From: Olivibacter sp. SDN3
GTDB taxonomy: Bacteria > Bacteroidota > Bacteroidia > Sphingobacteriales > Sphingobacteriaceae
Length of the DNA: 64,000 nucleotides
Reading direction: 5' to 3'
Assembly: GCF_014334135.1 (NCBI RefSeq)
Contig: NZ_CP060497.1
Location: 2,604,001-2,668,000 of the forward strand
The number at the start of each line of letters is the position of its first letter. The stretch's first letter is position 1. This document shows positions 52,809-61,612 of this stretch, one piece after another. The notes below the pieces were generated by a model, which worked only from the letters and a program-made list of their open reading frames with translations, did not search any database and was not told the DNA's origin. The position numbers and the translations under genes are program-made.

Positions 52809-53195
52809 TTAGGATTTCCTACTATCGTGTCTTATTTGGTTGACAAGTAGTCGATTATATTCCTCTAAAATTCTGATGTATTTGTCTTTCCAGTAGGCGC
52901 TACTATTTTCCTCTAGTGGTTGTTCTTCGGAGTTACCTGAGTCTTTTGACGTTCCCAATACTTTTTCAAAATCGTCCTCGCTGAATAATTCTGGAAACTC
53001 TTCTGAGAAATCATGTTTCAATGCACAACCGATCCTAAAGATAATTTCTGGCTTTAGATTTCGCTGATTGAACCAATTGTAAATAGACCTTCTGTTAACA
53101 TTAGTTAAACGGGCCAATTCGCTAATACTATAACCATTTCGTCTTATTATACGCTCAATTGCCTGGCCGTAATGTTTATCTGTACTCGTCTGCAT
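52809..53195 (-). CDS. XRE/Cro-type helix-turn-helix regulator
   Basis: This 128-residue protein has an N-terminal helix-turn-helix at about residues 8-60 (GQAIERIIRRNGYSISELAR, then LTNVNRRSIYNWFNQRNLKP). An acidic linker (FPELFSEDDFEKVL and PLEENSSAY) and a C-terminal helix likely to form a coiled coil (WKDKYIRILEEYNRLLVNQI) follow. It is transcribed away from the main exopolysaccharide operon across a 715-bp gap and could regulate it, although no direct evidence exists. Short HTH-plus-coiled-coil proteins of this type are common in Sphingobacteriaceae. Confidence 0.82.
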   Translation of the reverse strand: MQTSTDKHYGQAIERIIRRNGYSISELARLTNVNRRSIYNWFNQRNLKPEIIFRIGCALKHDFSEEFPELFSEDDFEKVLGTSKDSGNSEEQPLEENSSAYWKDKYIRILEEYNRLLVNQIRHDSRKS

Positions 53196-53593
53196 TAGGT
53201 TGTGTTATTTGATGTTCTAATCTTTTTTAATAAATGTTTCGCACCTGCTTACTACACTTTCATTCCTGTCATTTTCCAAGTTTCTACTAAATGGCTTACA
53301 TATTAACAGCAGGGTATAGCATGTGCCGTAAATCATCCAAATTTAAGCGGAAAATGAACGCTTTTAATTGTCCAAGACCGACTTGTAGCACATTTTATGG
53401 TTAAATGAGAATATTGCGCTTATTACCTCTCGTCCTCACACAAGACTTGTGATAGAAATTTTTTTTACATGTTAAATAGTGGTTACTATTAGCGATTTTC
53501 GCAGGATAAGTTTGTTTTGTTCGAACATATTTTCTCACTAATTAATGTTTGTTTTTTGTTTAAAGTAGTTTTTTTGATAAAAATTGAGTGATT

Positions 53594-53611
53594 TTGTGAA
53601 TTTATTCACAA
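53594..53611. promoter_or_regulatory. Palindrome upstream of the exopolysaccharide operon promoter
   Basis: TTGTGAATTTATTCACAA is a perfect 7-bp inverted repeat (TTGTGAA/TTCACAA) around TTTA. It ends 42 bp before the -33 element of the candidate promoter and resembles motifs in the other gaps of the locus. It is a plausible binding site for a dimeric regulator. Confidence 0.5.
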
Positions 53612-53653
53612 TTTTTCCTCTATGTGTTCTATTTTTTAACAACAAAAGGTTGC

Positions 53654-53687
53654 TTTGAGGTTTTTGTTGCTGATTTGTTGATCTTTG
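53654..53687 (+). promoter_or_regulatory. Candidate promoter of the main exopolysaccharide operon
   Basis: TTTG (53654-53657), 22 bases, then GATCTTTG (53680-53687), one mismatch from TAnnTTTG. The spacer is slightly long. It shares a GGTTTTTG block with the promoters at 42114 and 45766. Confidence 0.35.
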
Positions 53688-53910
53688 TAGCGATAAATGA
53701 TGAGAAAGAGATGGGCTTTAAATACCGCTACTGATGTATAAGGGTGCTTTTTGGTGGTAAAGCCACTTTAAGCGGATTGACAAGGCGCTATCTCCTCTTA
53801 TTATAGCAGTTGTTAGTTACTGTTTAAGAGAAGGTAGTTAAAGAGAGACGAAGTACGAAAAGATATTTGCCGTAAATCATTTAAACAAATTTAAGAATAA
53901 ATTATCATCA

Positions 53911-54834
53911 ATGATCAGTGTAATAATTCCTTGTTATAATAGTGAGAGCTTCTTACGTAGAGCAATCGACAGTGTACATTCTCAATCGTATACAGACTGG
54001 GAAATAATATTGGTAAATAACAATTCGGTAGATGGCACTCAAAACGTTATCGATGAATACGTGCTGGCTTTTCCCGGTAGAATCTTTAGTCTATTTGAAG
54101 ATAGAAAGGGAGCATGTTACGCAAGAAACCTTGGACTTTCAGCCGCAAAGGGTGAATGGATACAATTTCTAGATGCAGACGATGAACTCCTTCCGGGAAA
54201 ATTTGAAAGACAACTCGGCAAATATGCAGCCAAAGCCGATGTAATTATAGGTGCCTTTTCACGTGTAGAAGTGGGAACAGATAAAAAAAGTTTCTACAAG
54301 GTGCACCCAAATAAAAGTATTTGGTATTCGATTCTCTATTCGCAAGCTGGTATTACCAGTTCGAACCTATATAAGCGTGAAGCGGTTTTGAAGATAAATG
54401 GTTGGAATACGACATTGGGGTCTTCGCAGGAGTATGATATGATGTTCAGGCTAGTCCAATCTAACGCTGCAGTTGCTTTTGATACGACCTGTGCAGCATT
54501 GATATATGAGGTGCCTAATTCTATTTCAAGACCTACTAGTAAAAAGGCTTTGGACAAAATAGAGAGAAACTATATTGATCTGCGTTTGCGAGTTGCGGCA
54601 CATCTTAATGAATCTGGTGGATGGACGAATTATTTACATAGAATATATTCGGTGAGACTGTTCAGGATGATGGTTGGTAGAAGGGAAGCTTCTCTGGAAC
54701 ATGTGAAGACAATCATGCGCGACCTTCAATTAAAAGTACCGCCCTATATTGAAATTTTGCTGATCTGTAAATATTACATTAAGAGGGTATTAATCAGGTT
54801 CAATATTATTAATGCCAGCTTGGCTGAAGGATGA
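53911..54834 (+). CDS. Family 2 glycosyltransferase
   Basis: This 307-residue GT-A enzyme transfers a sugar from a nucleotide donor to the lipid-linked repeat unit. The N-terminal domain shows MISVIIPCYNSESFLRRAID, then SVHSQSYTDWEIILVNNNSV, RKGACYARNLGLSAAKGEWI and the metal-binding FLDADDE. The acceptor region has GITSSNLYKREAVLKINGWN and SSQEYDMMFRLVQ, with Glu and Asp of the EYD motif. A C-terminal amphipathic helix (IEILLICKYYIKRVLIRF) may attach to the membrane. It is the first gene of the main operon; a 56-bp gap with a small hairpin (ATCTCC-GTTA-GGAGAT, 54843-54858) separates it from the export gene. Donor and linkage are unknown. Confidence 0.92.
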   Translation: MISVIIPCYNSESFLRRAIDSVHSQSYTDWEIILVNNNSVDGTQNVIDEYVLAFPGRIFSLFEDRKGACYARNLGLSAAKGEWIQFLDADDELLPGKFERQLGKYAAKADVIIGAFSRVEVGTDKKSFYKVHPNKSIWYSILYSQAGITSSNLYKREAVLKINGWNTTLGSSQEYDMMFRLVQSNAAVAFDTTCAALIYEVPNSISRPTSKKALDKIERNYIDLRLRVAAHLNESGGWTNYLHRIYSVRLFRMMVGRREASLEHVKTIMRDLQLKVPPYIEILLICKYYIKRVLIRFNIINASLAEG

Positions 54835-54890
54835 ATAACACAATCTCCGTTAGGAGATATTAATTTGAAAATCTACTAAAAACAAAAATA

Positions 54891-55703
54891 ATGAATAAGA
54901 AAACATGCAATAGGCTCGCCGTTAAAGGGCTACTCTTCTTATTGGTAGCGCTACTTTCTTCATGCGCTAGCTCAAAAAGATTAAGATATTTTCAAGATAT
55001 GCCCCAAGTGGTGAATGGAACTGAGTTTGAAATGACCAAATTTGAAGAAACCTTAATTAAACCAGATGATATCTTAAATATTAGGGTCAACACGATTGAC
55101 CAAGAGGCATCGGAAGCTATTAACAGCGGCAATAGTTTTAGTCCAGGTAATAGTTTAGGGGTTTCTGTTGGTGGGATGGGTGCAAATAACCAAATGGTGA
55201 CGGGTTACTTGGTAGCCCAAGACGGGAATGTGGAAATTCCGATTTTAGGATCTATTGAACTTGCTGGCAGTACATTGTTAGAAGCTAAACAGAAAATCAA
55301 AGCAAAAGCTGAAGAATATTTTAAAGATGCTACGGTAAGTATTCGTTTTTCTAATTTTAGGCTTTCCGTGTTGGGAGAAGTCAATCGACCTGGTACGTTT
55401 ATTATTCCTAATCAGCGCGTATCTGTATTAGACGCGATAGCTTTTTCAGGTGATCTTTCGGTATATGGCAGAAGAAGTAATGTAATGGTCATTAGAAAAG
55501 ATGATGAAGGTAAAGGGGTGGCTGTGAAGATTGACTTAACCTCGAAAGACGCATTTACTTCACCATACTTTTACTTAAGACAGAACGATATTGTTTACGT
55601 GGAACCTGCTGGTGCGAAGTGGTTAAATACGGATAACTCGGTTATTCGGTATGCCAGTTTACTGTTATCACTTGTCTCGCTAGGGGTAGTGATATATAGG
55701 TAA
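54891..55703 (+). CDS. wza: Polysaccharide export lipoprotein (Wza-like)
   Basis: This 270-residue outer-membrane lipoprotein has lipobox LLSSC with lipidated Cys25. The polysaccharide export (PES) domain (about 50-140) contains LIKPDDILNIRVNTID and GYLVAQDGNVEIPILGSIEL. An SLBB domain (about 145-235) contains FRLSVLGEVNRPGTFIIPNQ and SVLDAIAFSGDLSVYGRR. A C-terminal hydrophobic helix (ASLLLSLVSLGVVIY) replaces the longer amphipathic helix of E. coli Wza. It forms the exit channel and works with the Wzc-like protein encoded 27 bp downstream. Being shorter than E. coli Wza (about 380 aa) is normal for Bacteroidota. Confidence 0.94.
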   Translation: MNKKTCNRLAVKGLLFLLVALLSSCASSKRLRYFQDMPQVVNGTEFEMTKFEETLIKPDDILNIRVNTIDQEASEAINSGNSFSPGNSLGVSVGGMGANNQMVTGYLVAQDGNVEIPILGSIELAGSTLLEAKQKIKAKAEEYFKDATVSIRFSNFRLSVLGEVNRPGTFIIPNQRVSVLDAIAFSGDLSVYGRRSNVMVIRKDDEGKGVAVKIDLTSKDAFTSPYFYLRQNDIVYVEPAGAKWLNTDNSVIRYASLLLSLVSLGVVIYR

Positions 55704-55730
55704 TTGTGCTTATTGATATAAAAAAATTGT

Positions 55731-58076
55731 ATGAGAACTCAAATAGATAGAGAAAAAGATAGGGGCATAAAGACCTTTATAACGAATATGACCAGCAAGT
55801 GGTATGTGTTCGTGTTAAGTGTAGTATTCTTTGTATTGTTAGCTTTTGCTTACTTGAAGTATGCGACGCCTCAGTATCTGATTTCTGGTGTTATTATGTT
55901 GAAAGACCAGAAAAACATGTCGGAAAGTAAGGCGGTTACTTCATTCGCAAGTGACAACGGACTTTCATTCTTGTTGAAGCCTACAGAAAATGTGATGAAC
56001 GAAATGAAGGTGCTGAGTTCCCGGAGGCTAGCATTAGAGGTTGTTAAAGATTTACAATTGAATGTGAAAGTTGGAGCAAAGAATGGCCTCGTATTTCAAG
56101 AGCTTTATGACAACCTTCCTTTTGACGTGGTAATAGAAGATTTTCGGACAGATTCTCTAAAAGAGCGGAATTTTGAAATCATTTTTCTCGAGAATGGTAA
56201 AGTGAAAGTAGTAAACGAAGATGAGGAGATTGATAAGACAATAAATGTAAATGAAAGCTTGAAGACTAAACAATATGATTTAGCGCTTCGACCACATGGT
56301 AACTCCGTTTATGAAAATAAGCATTATTCTGTAAACATTGTATCAGAAGACGCTGCTGCTAACAGCTTAATGCGAAACTTCAGTTTAGAGCTTACGGATA
56401 AATCTGCAACAACCGCTAGTTTGCAACTCTTTTATCCGAACGCCAAACGTGGAGAAGTAATTTTACAATCGCTGATGAGCCGGTATATCAGTGACAATAG
56501 AGATAAGAAAGTACGGTTGGCAGATAGCATGCTCGTCTTTATCGATGATAGATTGTCTCTCGTAGCATCAGAGTTAAGTGATGTTGAGCGGGAGCTGGAG
56601 GGTTTTAGGAGTAGTAATAGAATTACCGACTTATCGGAGCAATCTAAATTGCTTGTAGGAAACGCGAATGAATACTATAATAAACTGAAAGACCAGCAAT
56701 CACAGTTAAAAGTAATAGGTGAGTTGGAAAGCTATGTTAAGAATCCTGACAATCAGCGTATACCGAGTTCTACAACTATACAGAACGCTTCTTTTTCTGC
56801 TTCGTTAAGTCAATATAATACGCTTTTACAGGAATTAGAGAAGAAAAAACTGTCGTATACAGAATCAAATCCGGTGCTCATAAACCTTAAGGAGCAAGTA
56901 GCTTCTGAACGAAGTAATCTGCTGCAAAGTATTGCTTCCTATAAAAGGGAATTGCAATTGACCAGTGAGGAATTGGGGCGTGCGAACAGTGGATTCAATA
57001 GCGAGATCAGTCAAGTGCCAGCAAAGGAAAGACAATTCGTAAATTATAGTAGGCAACAGGAACTCAAACAACAGCTTTATGTTTATCTGTTACAGAAACG
57101 TGAAGAGGCTAACATCGCCAAATCGTCAAATGCTGAACTGGCAATTGTAGTAGACGAAGCCAAAAGCAGTGGCGGGCCGGTGAAACCGACTCCAGCAACT
57201 ATTTATATTATGGCGAGTATGTTAGGTCTAATTGTTCCATTTGGCTTTTTGAATGCGAGAGAATTATTACGTACTAGACTTCATGCAGAGTCTGATATTG
57301 AGAAGTATACGGATATCGAGATTATCGGGAAGATTGGTCATAACTCCTCCAAAGATCGGTTGGCTATAGGAAATGGCGTTCCAAATACGCCGATTGCTGA
57401 AGGTTTCAGAAGCTTGAGAGCGAATATGTACTACGCCTTGCAGTCTAAGCCTTCGAAAGTGGTGATGGTAACCTCAAGTATTAATGGTGAGGGCAAGACA
57501 TTTATGTCGCTTAATCTGGGAAATTCACTTTCCATGACTGGAAAAAGTGTGTTATTTGTCGAATTGGATCTTCGTAAACCGAAGTTGGCAGCTATGATGG
57601 GTATTCAGGAGAGAATACCTGGTTTTTCAGATATTATACGTGAGCAAGCAACACTTGAAGATTGTGTAAAGCCCTGCCCGGTTGGCTCTAACTGTTACCT
57701 GCTTGCGGCAGGAAGTCTTGTCGACAACCCGTCGGAATTATTGCTGAATGAGCGAGTAGATGAACTTTTTAAGAAGATGCGTGAAACGTTTGATTATGTA
57801 ATTGTCGATTCTCCACCGGTAGGGTTAGTTTCTGATGCTTTTTTAATACAACAATATATCGAGATGACGGTATATGTATGCCGTCATAATTATACGAAGA
57901 AAGAACAGTTCGAGTTTATCAACGAACTCAAGAGTAAAAATAAACTGGTGGATATGTATCTAGTCGTGAACGACGTCGACCTGGATAGTCCAGGGTATTT
58001 CGCTTATGGCTATGGCTATGGTTATGATCAAGGCGAACCTAATAAACGTAATTGGTTGAAAAAGCTAAAAAATTAG
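55731..58076 (+). CDS. wzc: Polysaccharide co-polymerase with bacterial tyrosine kinase domain (Wzc-like)
   Basis: This 781-residue inner-membrane protein has a first transmembrane helix (about 22-43), a Wzz chain-length domain, a long periplasmic coiled-coil region (about 250-470), a GNVR-type segment and a second transmembrane helix (about 490-512). The cytoplasmic BY-kinase has Walker A NGEGKT with Lys589, a Walker A-prime region VLFVELDLRKP and Walker B YVIVDSPP with Asp693. The C-terminus carries five tyrosines in YFAYGYGYGYDQ, the autophosphorylation cluster, then a basic tail. Walker A-prime begins with Glu instead of the usual Asp. It controls polymer length and export with Wza. Confidence 0.95.
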   Translation: MRTQIDREKDRGIKTFITNMTSKWYVFVLSVVFFVLLAFAYLKYATPQYLISGVIMLKDQKNMSESKAVTSFASDNGLSFLLKPTENVMNEMKVLSSRRLALEVVKDLQLNVKVGAKNGLVFQELYDNLPFDVVIEDFRTDSLKERNFEIIFLENGKVKVVNEDEEIDKTINVNESLKTKQYDLALRPHGNSVYENKHYSVNIVSEDAAANSLMRNFSLELTDKSATTASLQLFYPNAKRGEVILQSLMSRYISDNRDKKVRLADSMLVFIDDRLSLVASELSDVERELEGFRSSNRITDLSEQSKLLVGNANEYYNKLKDQQSQLKVIGELESYVKNPDNQRIPSSTTIQNASFSASLSQYNTLLQELEKKKLSYTESNPVLINLKEQVASERSNLLQSIASYKRELQLTSEELGRANSGFNSEISQVPAKERQFVNYSRQQELKQQLYVYLLQKREEANIAKSSNAELAIVVDEAKSSGGPVKPTPATIYIMASMLGLIVPFGFLNARELLRTRLHAESDIEKYTDIEIIGKIGHNSSKDRLAIGNGVPNTPIAEGFRSLRANMYYALQSKPSKVVMVTSSINGEGKTFMSLNLGNSLSMTGKSVLFVELDLRKPKLAAMMGIQERIPGFSDIIREQATLEDCVKPCPVGSNCYLLAAGSLVDNPSELLLNERVDELFKKMRETFDYVIVDSPPVGLVSDAFLIQQYIEMTVYVCRHNYTKKEQFEFINELKSKNKLVDMYLVVNDVDLDSPGYFAYGYGYGYDQGEPNKRNWLKKLKN

Positions 58077-58086
58077 AAGTTCTGTG

Positions 58087-59388
58087 ATGAGAGTTAATCA
58101 GCTATCAACACCTGTAGAATACGAGTTGAAAGAATACCATAGCGATGTCATTCCCTTTTATAGGAATTGCGTTAACTTTATGGTGCTTTTCTTCCCGTTG
58201 CTGTCTTTTTTACTCGTTCCTGCTGTTCAAGGTACAACGGTTACGACTGTCATTGCGGCACTTCTATTTGGCGTTTTAGTAGCTTTTCCTGCGGGCAATA
58301 ATAAGGCTATGTATATAAGGGATACGACGATATTCTTTATGATTTTCATGTCCTTTAGTATCATCTCTCAATTTCTGAACTTGATATACGACCTGAAGCT
58401 CAGTGATGAATTGGTGTTGGTTAATAGAGGAAGCTTTTTACAGTATTTCTTTAGACCTTCTCATATTACGCAGTCGCTTTATATAATAATCTCTTTTATT
58501 ATTTTTTTATTTGTAAAATACTATGCTGATAGATCGGTAGTGAAATATATCTATTGGGCTTTACGTCTGCTTTGTTTCTATGCAATCTATGAGTTTGTAT
58601 ACTTTAAGATTACAGGAGGCCCGGGCGATTTTATGACGAATAGAAAGTTTGGAGATAGAGATGCCTCATTGTTTCAAACGACCTCCGCTGCTGGTATAAG
58701 ACTGATGAGAATGAAGGGGTATACTGGTGAGCCTTCCATGTTCGCCTTTACTATATTGCCTTTTTGGGCGTTAACTTATGGTTTAAAAAGGAGGTTTGAT
58801 AATATATTATTACTCGTATGCTTAATACTTACCTTTTCTACAACGGCCTATTTTTCTATTATACTATTCAATGTTGCATGGTTCATTTACAAAAAACGTT
58901 ATAGACAGATTTTCTATGTTTTGCTTGGAGCGCTGATCATACTTGCAGTTATGCAACTTGATGCGTTCCGTGATACCTTTAATAGTATTTACAATTCCGT
59001 TTTCGACTCTAAAATAAGTGGGGATTCGGTTTCCTCAAGAGACAGGGGAGGAAATATAACTACGCATTTTGAATATTGGATGGGGCTGGGGTGGTTACAT
59101 CAACTTTTTGGGATAGGTTTTGGGTATGTCCGTTCAACTGACTTTTTAACGACGATCTTGGTAAATAATGGTCTAGTTGGTTTTATCGTTTTCTCCTGTT
59201 TCGTAGGTAAGCACTTTTTTGTAAAAATCCCTGATAAAGATCTTGCCTTTTGTTATGCTGCAGGTTTAGCTATATTGTATTTTATTATGTTAGCTACAGT
59301 CCCTGAATTCGCTTACCCATCACTGTGGATATATCTCGGTGTCGTTTACGTATTTAATAAGCAACTACCTTCAATAGAAGAAAAATAA
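58087..59388 (+). CDS. Polysaccharide polymerase (Wzy-like, O-antigen ligase-type membrane protein)
   Basis: This 433-residue protein has about ten to eleven hydrophobic helices and a large periplasmic loop (about 200-330) that holds GYTGEPSMFAFTILPFW and RDRGGNITTHFEYWMGLGWL, then HQLFGIGFGYVRSTDFLTT. A Gly-Glu-Pro-Ser motif followed by a RG/HxxxG-type loop is common in Wzy polymerases of Bacteroidota. It joins flipped repeat units in the periplasm. The ATG at 58087 directly follows a GTG, and I prefer the ATG. The gene lies 10 bp after wzc and 4 bp before the glycosidase gene. A ligase role is less likely because it sits between co-polymerase and transferase genes. Confidence 0.85.
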   Translation: MRVNQLSTPVEYELKEYHSDVIPFYRNCVNFMVLFFPLLSFLLVPAVQGTTVTTVIAALLFGVLVAFPAGNNKAMYIRDTTIFFMIFMSFSIISQFLNLIYDLKLSDELVLVNRGSFLQYFFRPSHITQSLYIIISFIIFLFVKYYADRSVVKYIYWALRLLCFYAIYEFVYFKITGGPGDFMTNRKFGDRDASLFQTTSAAGIRLMRMKGYTGEPSMFAFTILPFWALTYGLKRRFDNILLLVCLILTFSTTAYFSIILFNVAWFIYKKRYRQIFYVLLGALIILAVMQLDAFRDTFNSIYNSVFDSKISGDSVSSRDRGGNITTHFEYWMGLGWLHQLFGIGFGYVRSTDFLTTILVNNGLVGFIVFSCFVGKHFFVKIPDKDLAFCYAAGLAILYFIMLATVPEFAYPSLWIYLGVVYVFNKQLPSIEEK

Positions 59389-59392
59389 CGTT

Positions 59393-60382
59393 ATGAATAG
59401 AATAATCATATTCTTAAGCTGTTTATGGATTACGACTGCTTTTAAAAACGCTCAAGCGCAACAATTTGCCTGGGGAATTAATGGACATCCTTTCACGCAG
59501 GAAGCATATAAAAAATCGACTTGGGAGGATCAAATTGCATTTATTAAAGATTTAAACCTTAGTCATTACCGATTTGATGTGATTTTGACACAGGATGGCT
59601 TGGTACATAATCATCAACTTTTTTCTGGCTTCCTGGAAAAACTAAAGGCAAAAGGTATTGTTGCAATGCCTGTGCTATCTCCTAGAACGAAGAAAATGGT
59701 TGGAGATTCAAGTACAGTCTATCAAACCTATTTTTCACAAGGTGAAGCTTTCGCAAAGAAATATGGGAGATTTTTTGATGTAATAGAAGTAGGAAATGAG
59801 TGGGACGTTTTATTGATGAAGAAAAATGCCTCCGTTGATGGGACTAAACCACAACATTATGATCTTGACGAAGCGAAGAAAAGAATGTGGTTACTATCAG
59901 GTTTTATCGATGGATTTAAATCGGTCAAGAAGATAAAGGTAAGCTTATCGCTGACATGGACCCATTGGTATTATTTAGAACTATTGGAACAATATAATAT
60001 AGATTATGATATCATTGGTTATCATTGGTACTCTAATATGGGGGATATTTTAAATGCCCGTAAACCCTACGGCAATATTCTCTCTAAAGTGGAGGAAAAA
60101 TTCGGTAAAGAGATTTGGATTACAGAATTTAATACCCATTTGGGCGCTAGAAAATCTTCCTTGGAAAGGCAACAAACTTATGTAGAAACAACCATTCAAC
60201 GGTTGATAAAACAAGGCATCGTTAAGGGAATATTCATTTACGAATTGTTTGACCAACCTGCTTTGGCTAAGCGGTATCCTTCGGAAGTAAACTTTGGTTT
60301 AATTTATAAAGAAGACAGCTCATATCGAAAGAGGCCCGTTTATTATGCATATCAATCACTTATTAACTCATCAGGTAAATAA
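59393..60382 (+). CDS. Exported clan GH-A glycoside hydrolase (PslG/GH39-like)
   Basis: This 329-residue protein has a signal peptide ending near KNAQAQ. A TIM-barrel hydrolase follows: FAWGINGHPFTQEAYKK at the first strand, NLSHYRFDVILTQDG, VIEVGNEWD with acid/base Glu136 in the Asn-Glu motif, YDIIGYHWYSN, and IWITEFNTHLG with nucleophile Glu245 at the end of strand 7. The spacing between the two glutamates (109 residues) and the NE/E pattern fit clan GH-A. It is encoded inside the polymer operon, between polymerase and transferases. That recalls PslG of Pseudomonas aeruginosa, a periplasmic GH39 hydrolase that trims the nascent polymer. GH5 or GH53 are alternatives. Confidence 0.87.
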   Translation: MNRIIIFLSCLWITTAFKNAQAQQFAWGINGHPFTQEAYKKSTWEDQIAFIKDLNLSHYRFDVILTQDGLVHNHQLFSGFLEKLKAKGIVAMPVLSPRTKKMVGDSSTVYQTYFSQGEAFAKKYGRFFDVIEVGNEWDVLLMKKNASVDGTKPQHYDLDEAKKRMWLLSGFIDGFKSVKKIKVSLSLTWTHWYYLELLEQYNIDYDIIGYHWYSNMGDILNARKPYGNILSKVEEKFGKEIWITEFNTHLGARKSSLERQQTYVETTIQRLIKQGIVKGIFIYELFDQPALAKRYPSEVNFGLIYKEDSSYRKRPVYYAYQSLINSSGK

Positions 60383-60460
60383 TAATGTTCTGTGAGCTAA
60401 CTTAAAGTTAGTAATCAAAAATTGGTAAAAAATATTACTTCCCGGCAATTTAATAATAAA

Positions 60461-61549
60461 ATGACGAACAAAATTTATATCAATGCGAGATTTTTAACGC
60501 AGAAAATTACTGGAGTGCAGCGATTTGCTATAGAAATCTCGTTGGTATTGCACCAACTCCTAGGCGATAAGATTGTATTTCTTGCGCCACATGGAGAAAT
60601 GGAAGCATCGGATTTTACTAAAAAAGTTCCAGTTTCTAGCATAGGAAGAAATAAAGGACATATATGGGAACAGATTGACTTGCCATTATATTTGAATAGG
60701 ATTAATCGGCCGTTATTGATAAATTTATGTAATGCGGCACCTATTTTTTATAAAAACAAGATCTCTACGATTCATGACGTCGCCTATTTGAGGTATCCGA
60801 AAAGCTATTCGAAAAGCTTTTTATTACTATACAAGTTAATGATCCCTCGCATTCTAAAGACTTCCAGGCACATTTTTACTGTGAGTGAATTTTCTAAAAG
60901 TGAAATAAAATTATTTTATCCGAAGAAAATAAGAGGAAAGGACATAACGGTGATTTACAATGCGGTAGACGATAACTTTAAGCCGTTGACTGATCCCAAA
61001 CTGAATGGTACTTCTTATTTGGTAGCCGTTTCTTCATTAAATGAGCGGAAGAACCTGCATGCAGTTCTGACATCTTTCGTCAACCTAAATGAAAAGAAGT
61101 TGCTTACGAAGGATATTTTTCTCTATATAATTGGTGATCTCAAGAGCGTTAGTTTTAAGACACTTGATTTCGGCAAATATCAAAAGCATTCCCAAATTAA
61201 ATTCCTAGGACGGATTGGTGATCAGGATTTGGTACGCTATTATAGTAATGCAGCGGGGTTTATTTACCCTTCACTTTATGAAGGGTTTGGAATCCCTCCT
61301 TTGGAGGCTCAAAAATGTGGCTGTCCCGTGATTGTGTCCAACGTTTCATCTTTGCCCGAAGTTTTTGGTGATAGTGCGTTATACTGTGACCCTCATAACA
61401 TAGATTCTCTGACTAAAGCGATTAAAGTGGTCTTAACAGACAAAGATTTAAAAAGGTCGCTGATAGAAAAAGGTTATGGGAATGTAGCCCGGTTTTCTTG
61501 GTTATCAAGTGGACAAAGGATTGTGGAAGTTTTGAAAATGTATTTTTAA
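60461..61549 (+). CDS. Family 4 glycosyltransferase
   Basis: This protein has 362 residues from the ATG at 60461; a TTG at 60422 would add 13 residues with no support. It is a GT-B fold enzyme with N-terminal YINARFLTQKITGVQRFAIE (an acceptor-side motif common in mannosyl- and rhamnosyl-type GT4 enzymes of polysaccharide loci) and INLCNAAPIFYKNKISTIHD. The C-terminal donor site shows VSSLNERKNLHAVL, IKFLGRIGDQDLVRYYSNAA and the E-x7-E motif YEGFGIPPLEAQKCGCPVIV. It is cytoplasmic or peripheral. It lies 78 bp after the glycosidase gene, with 63 bp to the next transferase. The donor sugar is unknown. Confidence 0.92.
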   Translation: MTNKIYINARFLTQKITGVQRFAIEISLVLHQLLGDKIVFLAPHGEMEASDFTKKVPVSSIGRNKGHIWEQIDLPLYLNRINRPLLINLCNAAPIFYKNKISTIHDVAYLRYPKSYSKSFLLLYKLMIPRILKTSRHIFTVSEFSKSEIKLFYPKKIRGKDITVIYNAVDDNFKPLTDPKLNGTSYLVAVSSLNERKNLHAVLTSFVNLNEKKLLTKDIFLYIIGDLKSVSFKTLDFGKYQKHSQIKFLGRIGDQDLVRYYSNAAGFIYPSLYEGFGIPPLEAQKCGCPVIVSNVSSLPEVFGDSALYCDPHNIDSLTKAIKVVLTDKDLKRSLIEKGYGNVARFSWLSSGQRIVEVLKMYF

Positions 61550-61612
61550 ATCTACCGTTTTGCATAGAGCTCTTGGATGGATTATACAAATAAATTATTT
61601 AAAAAGATATAA

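Larger units (their letters stand above)
53196..53910. other. 715-bp regulatory gap upstream of the main exopolysaccharide operon
   Basis: This is the longest non-coding stretch in the window. It contains CACAAG-A-CTTGTG (53439-53451), an AATAGT/ACTATT repeat near 53477, TTTTCTCAC (53530-53538), the palindrome at 53594-53611 and a candidate promoter (53654-53687), leaving a leader of about 217 nt before the first gene. No ORF of note is seen on either strand. Confidence 0.6.
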
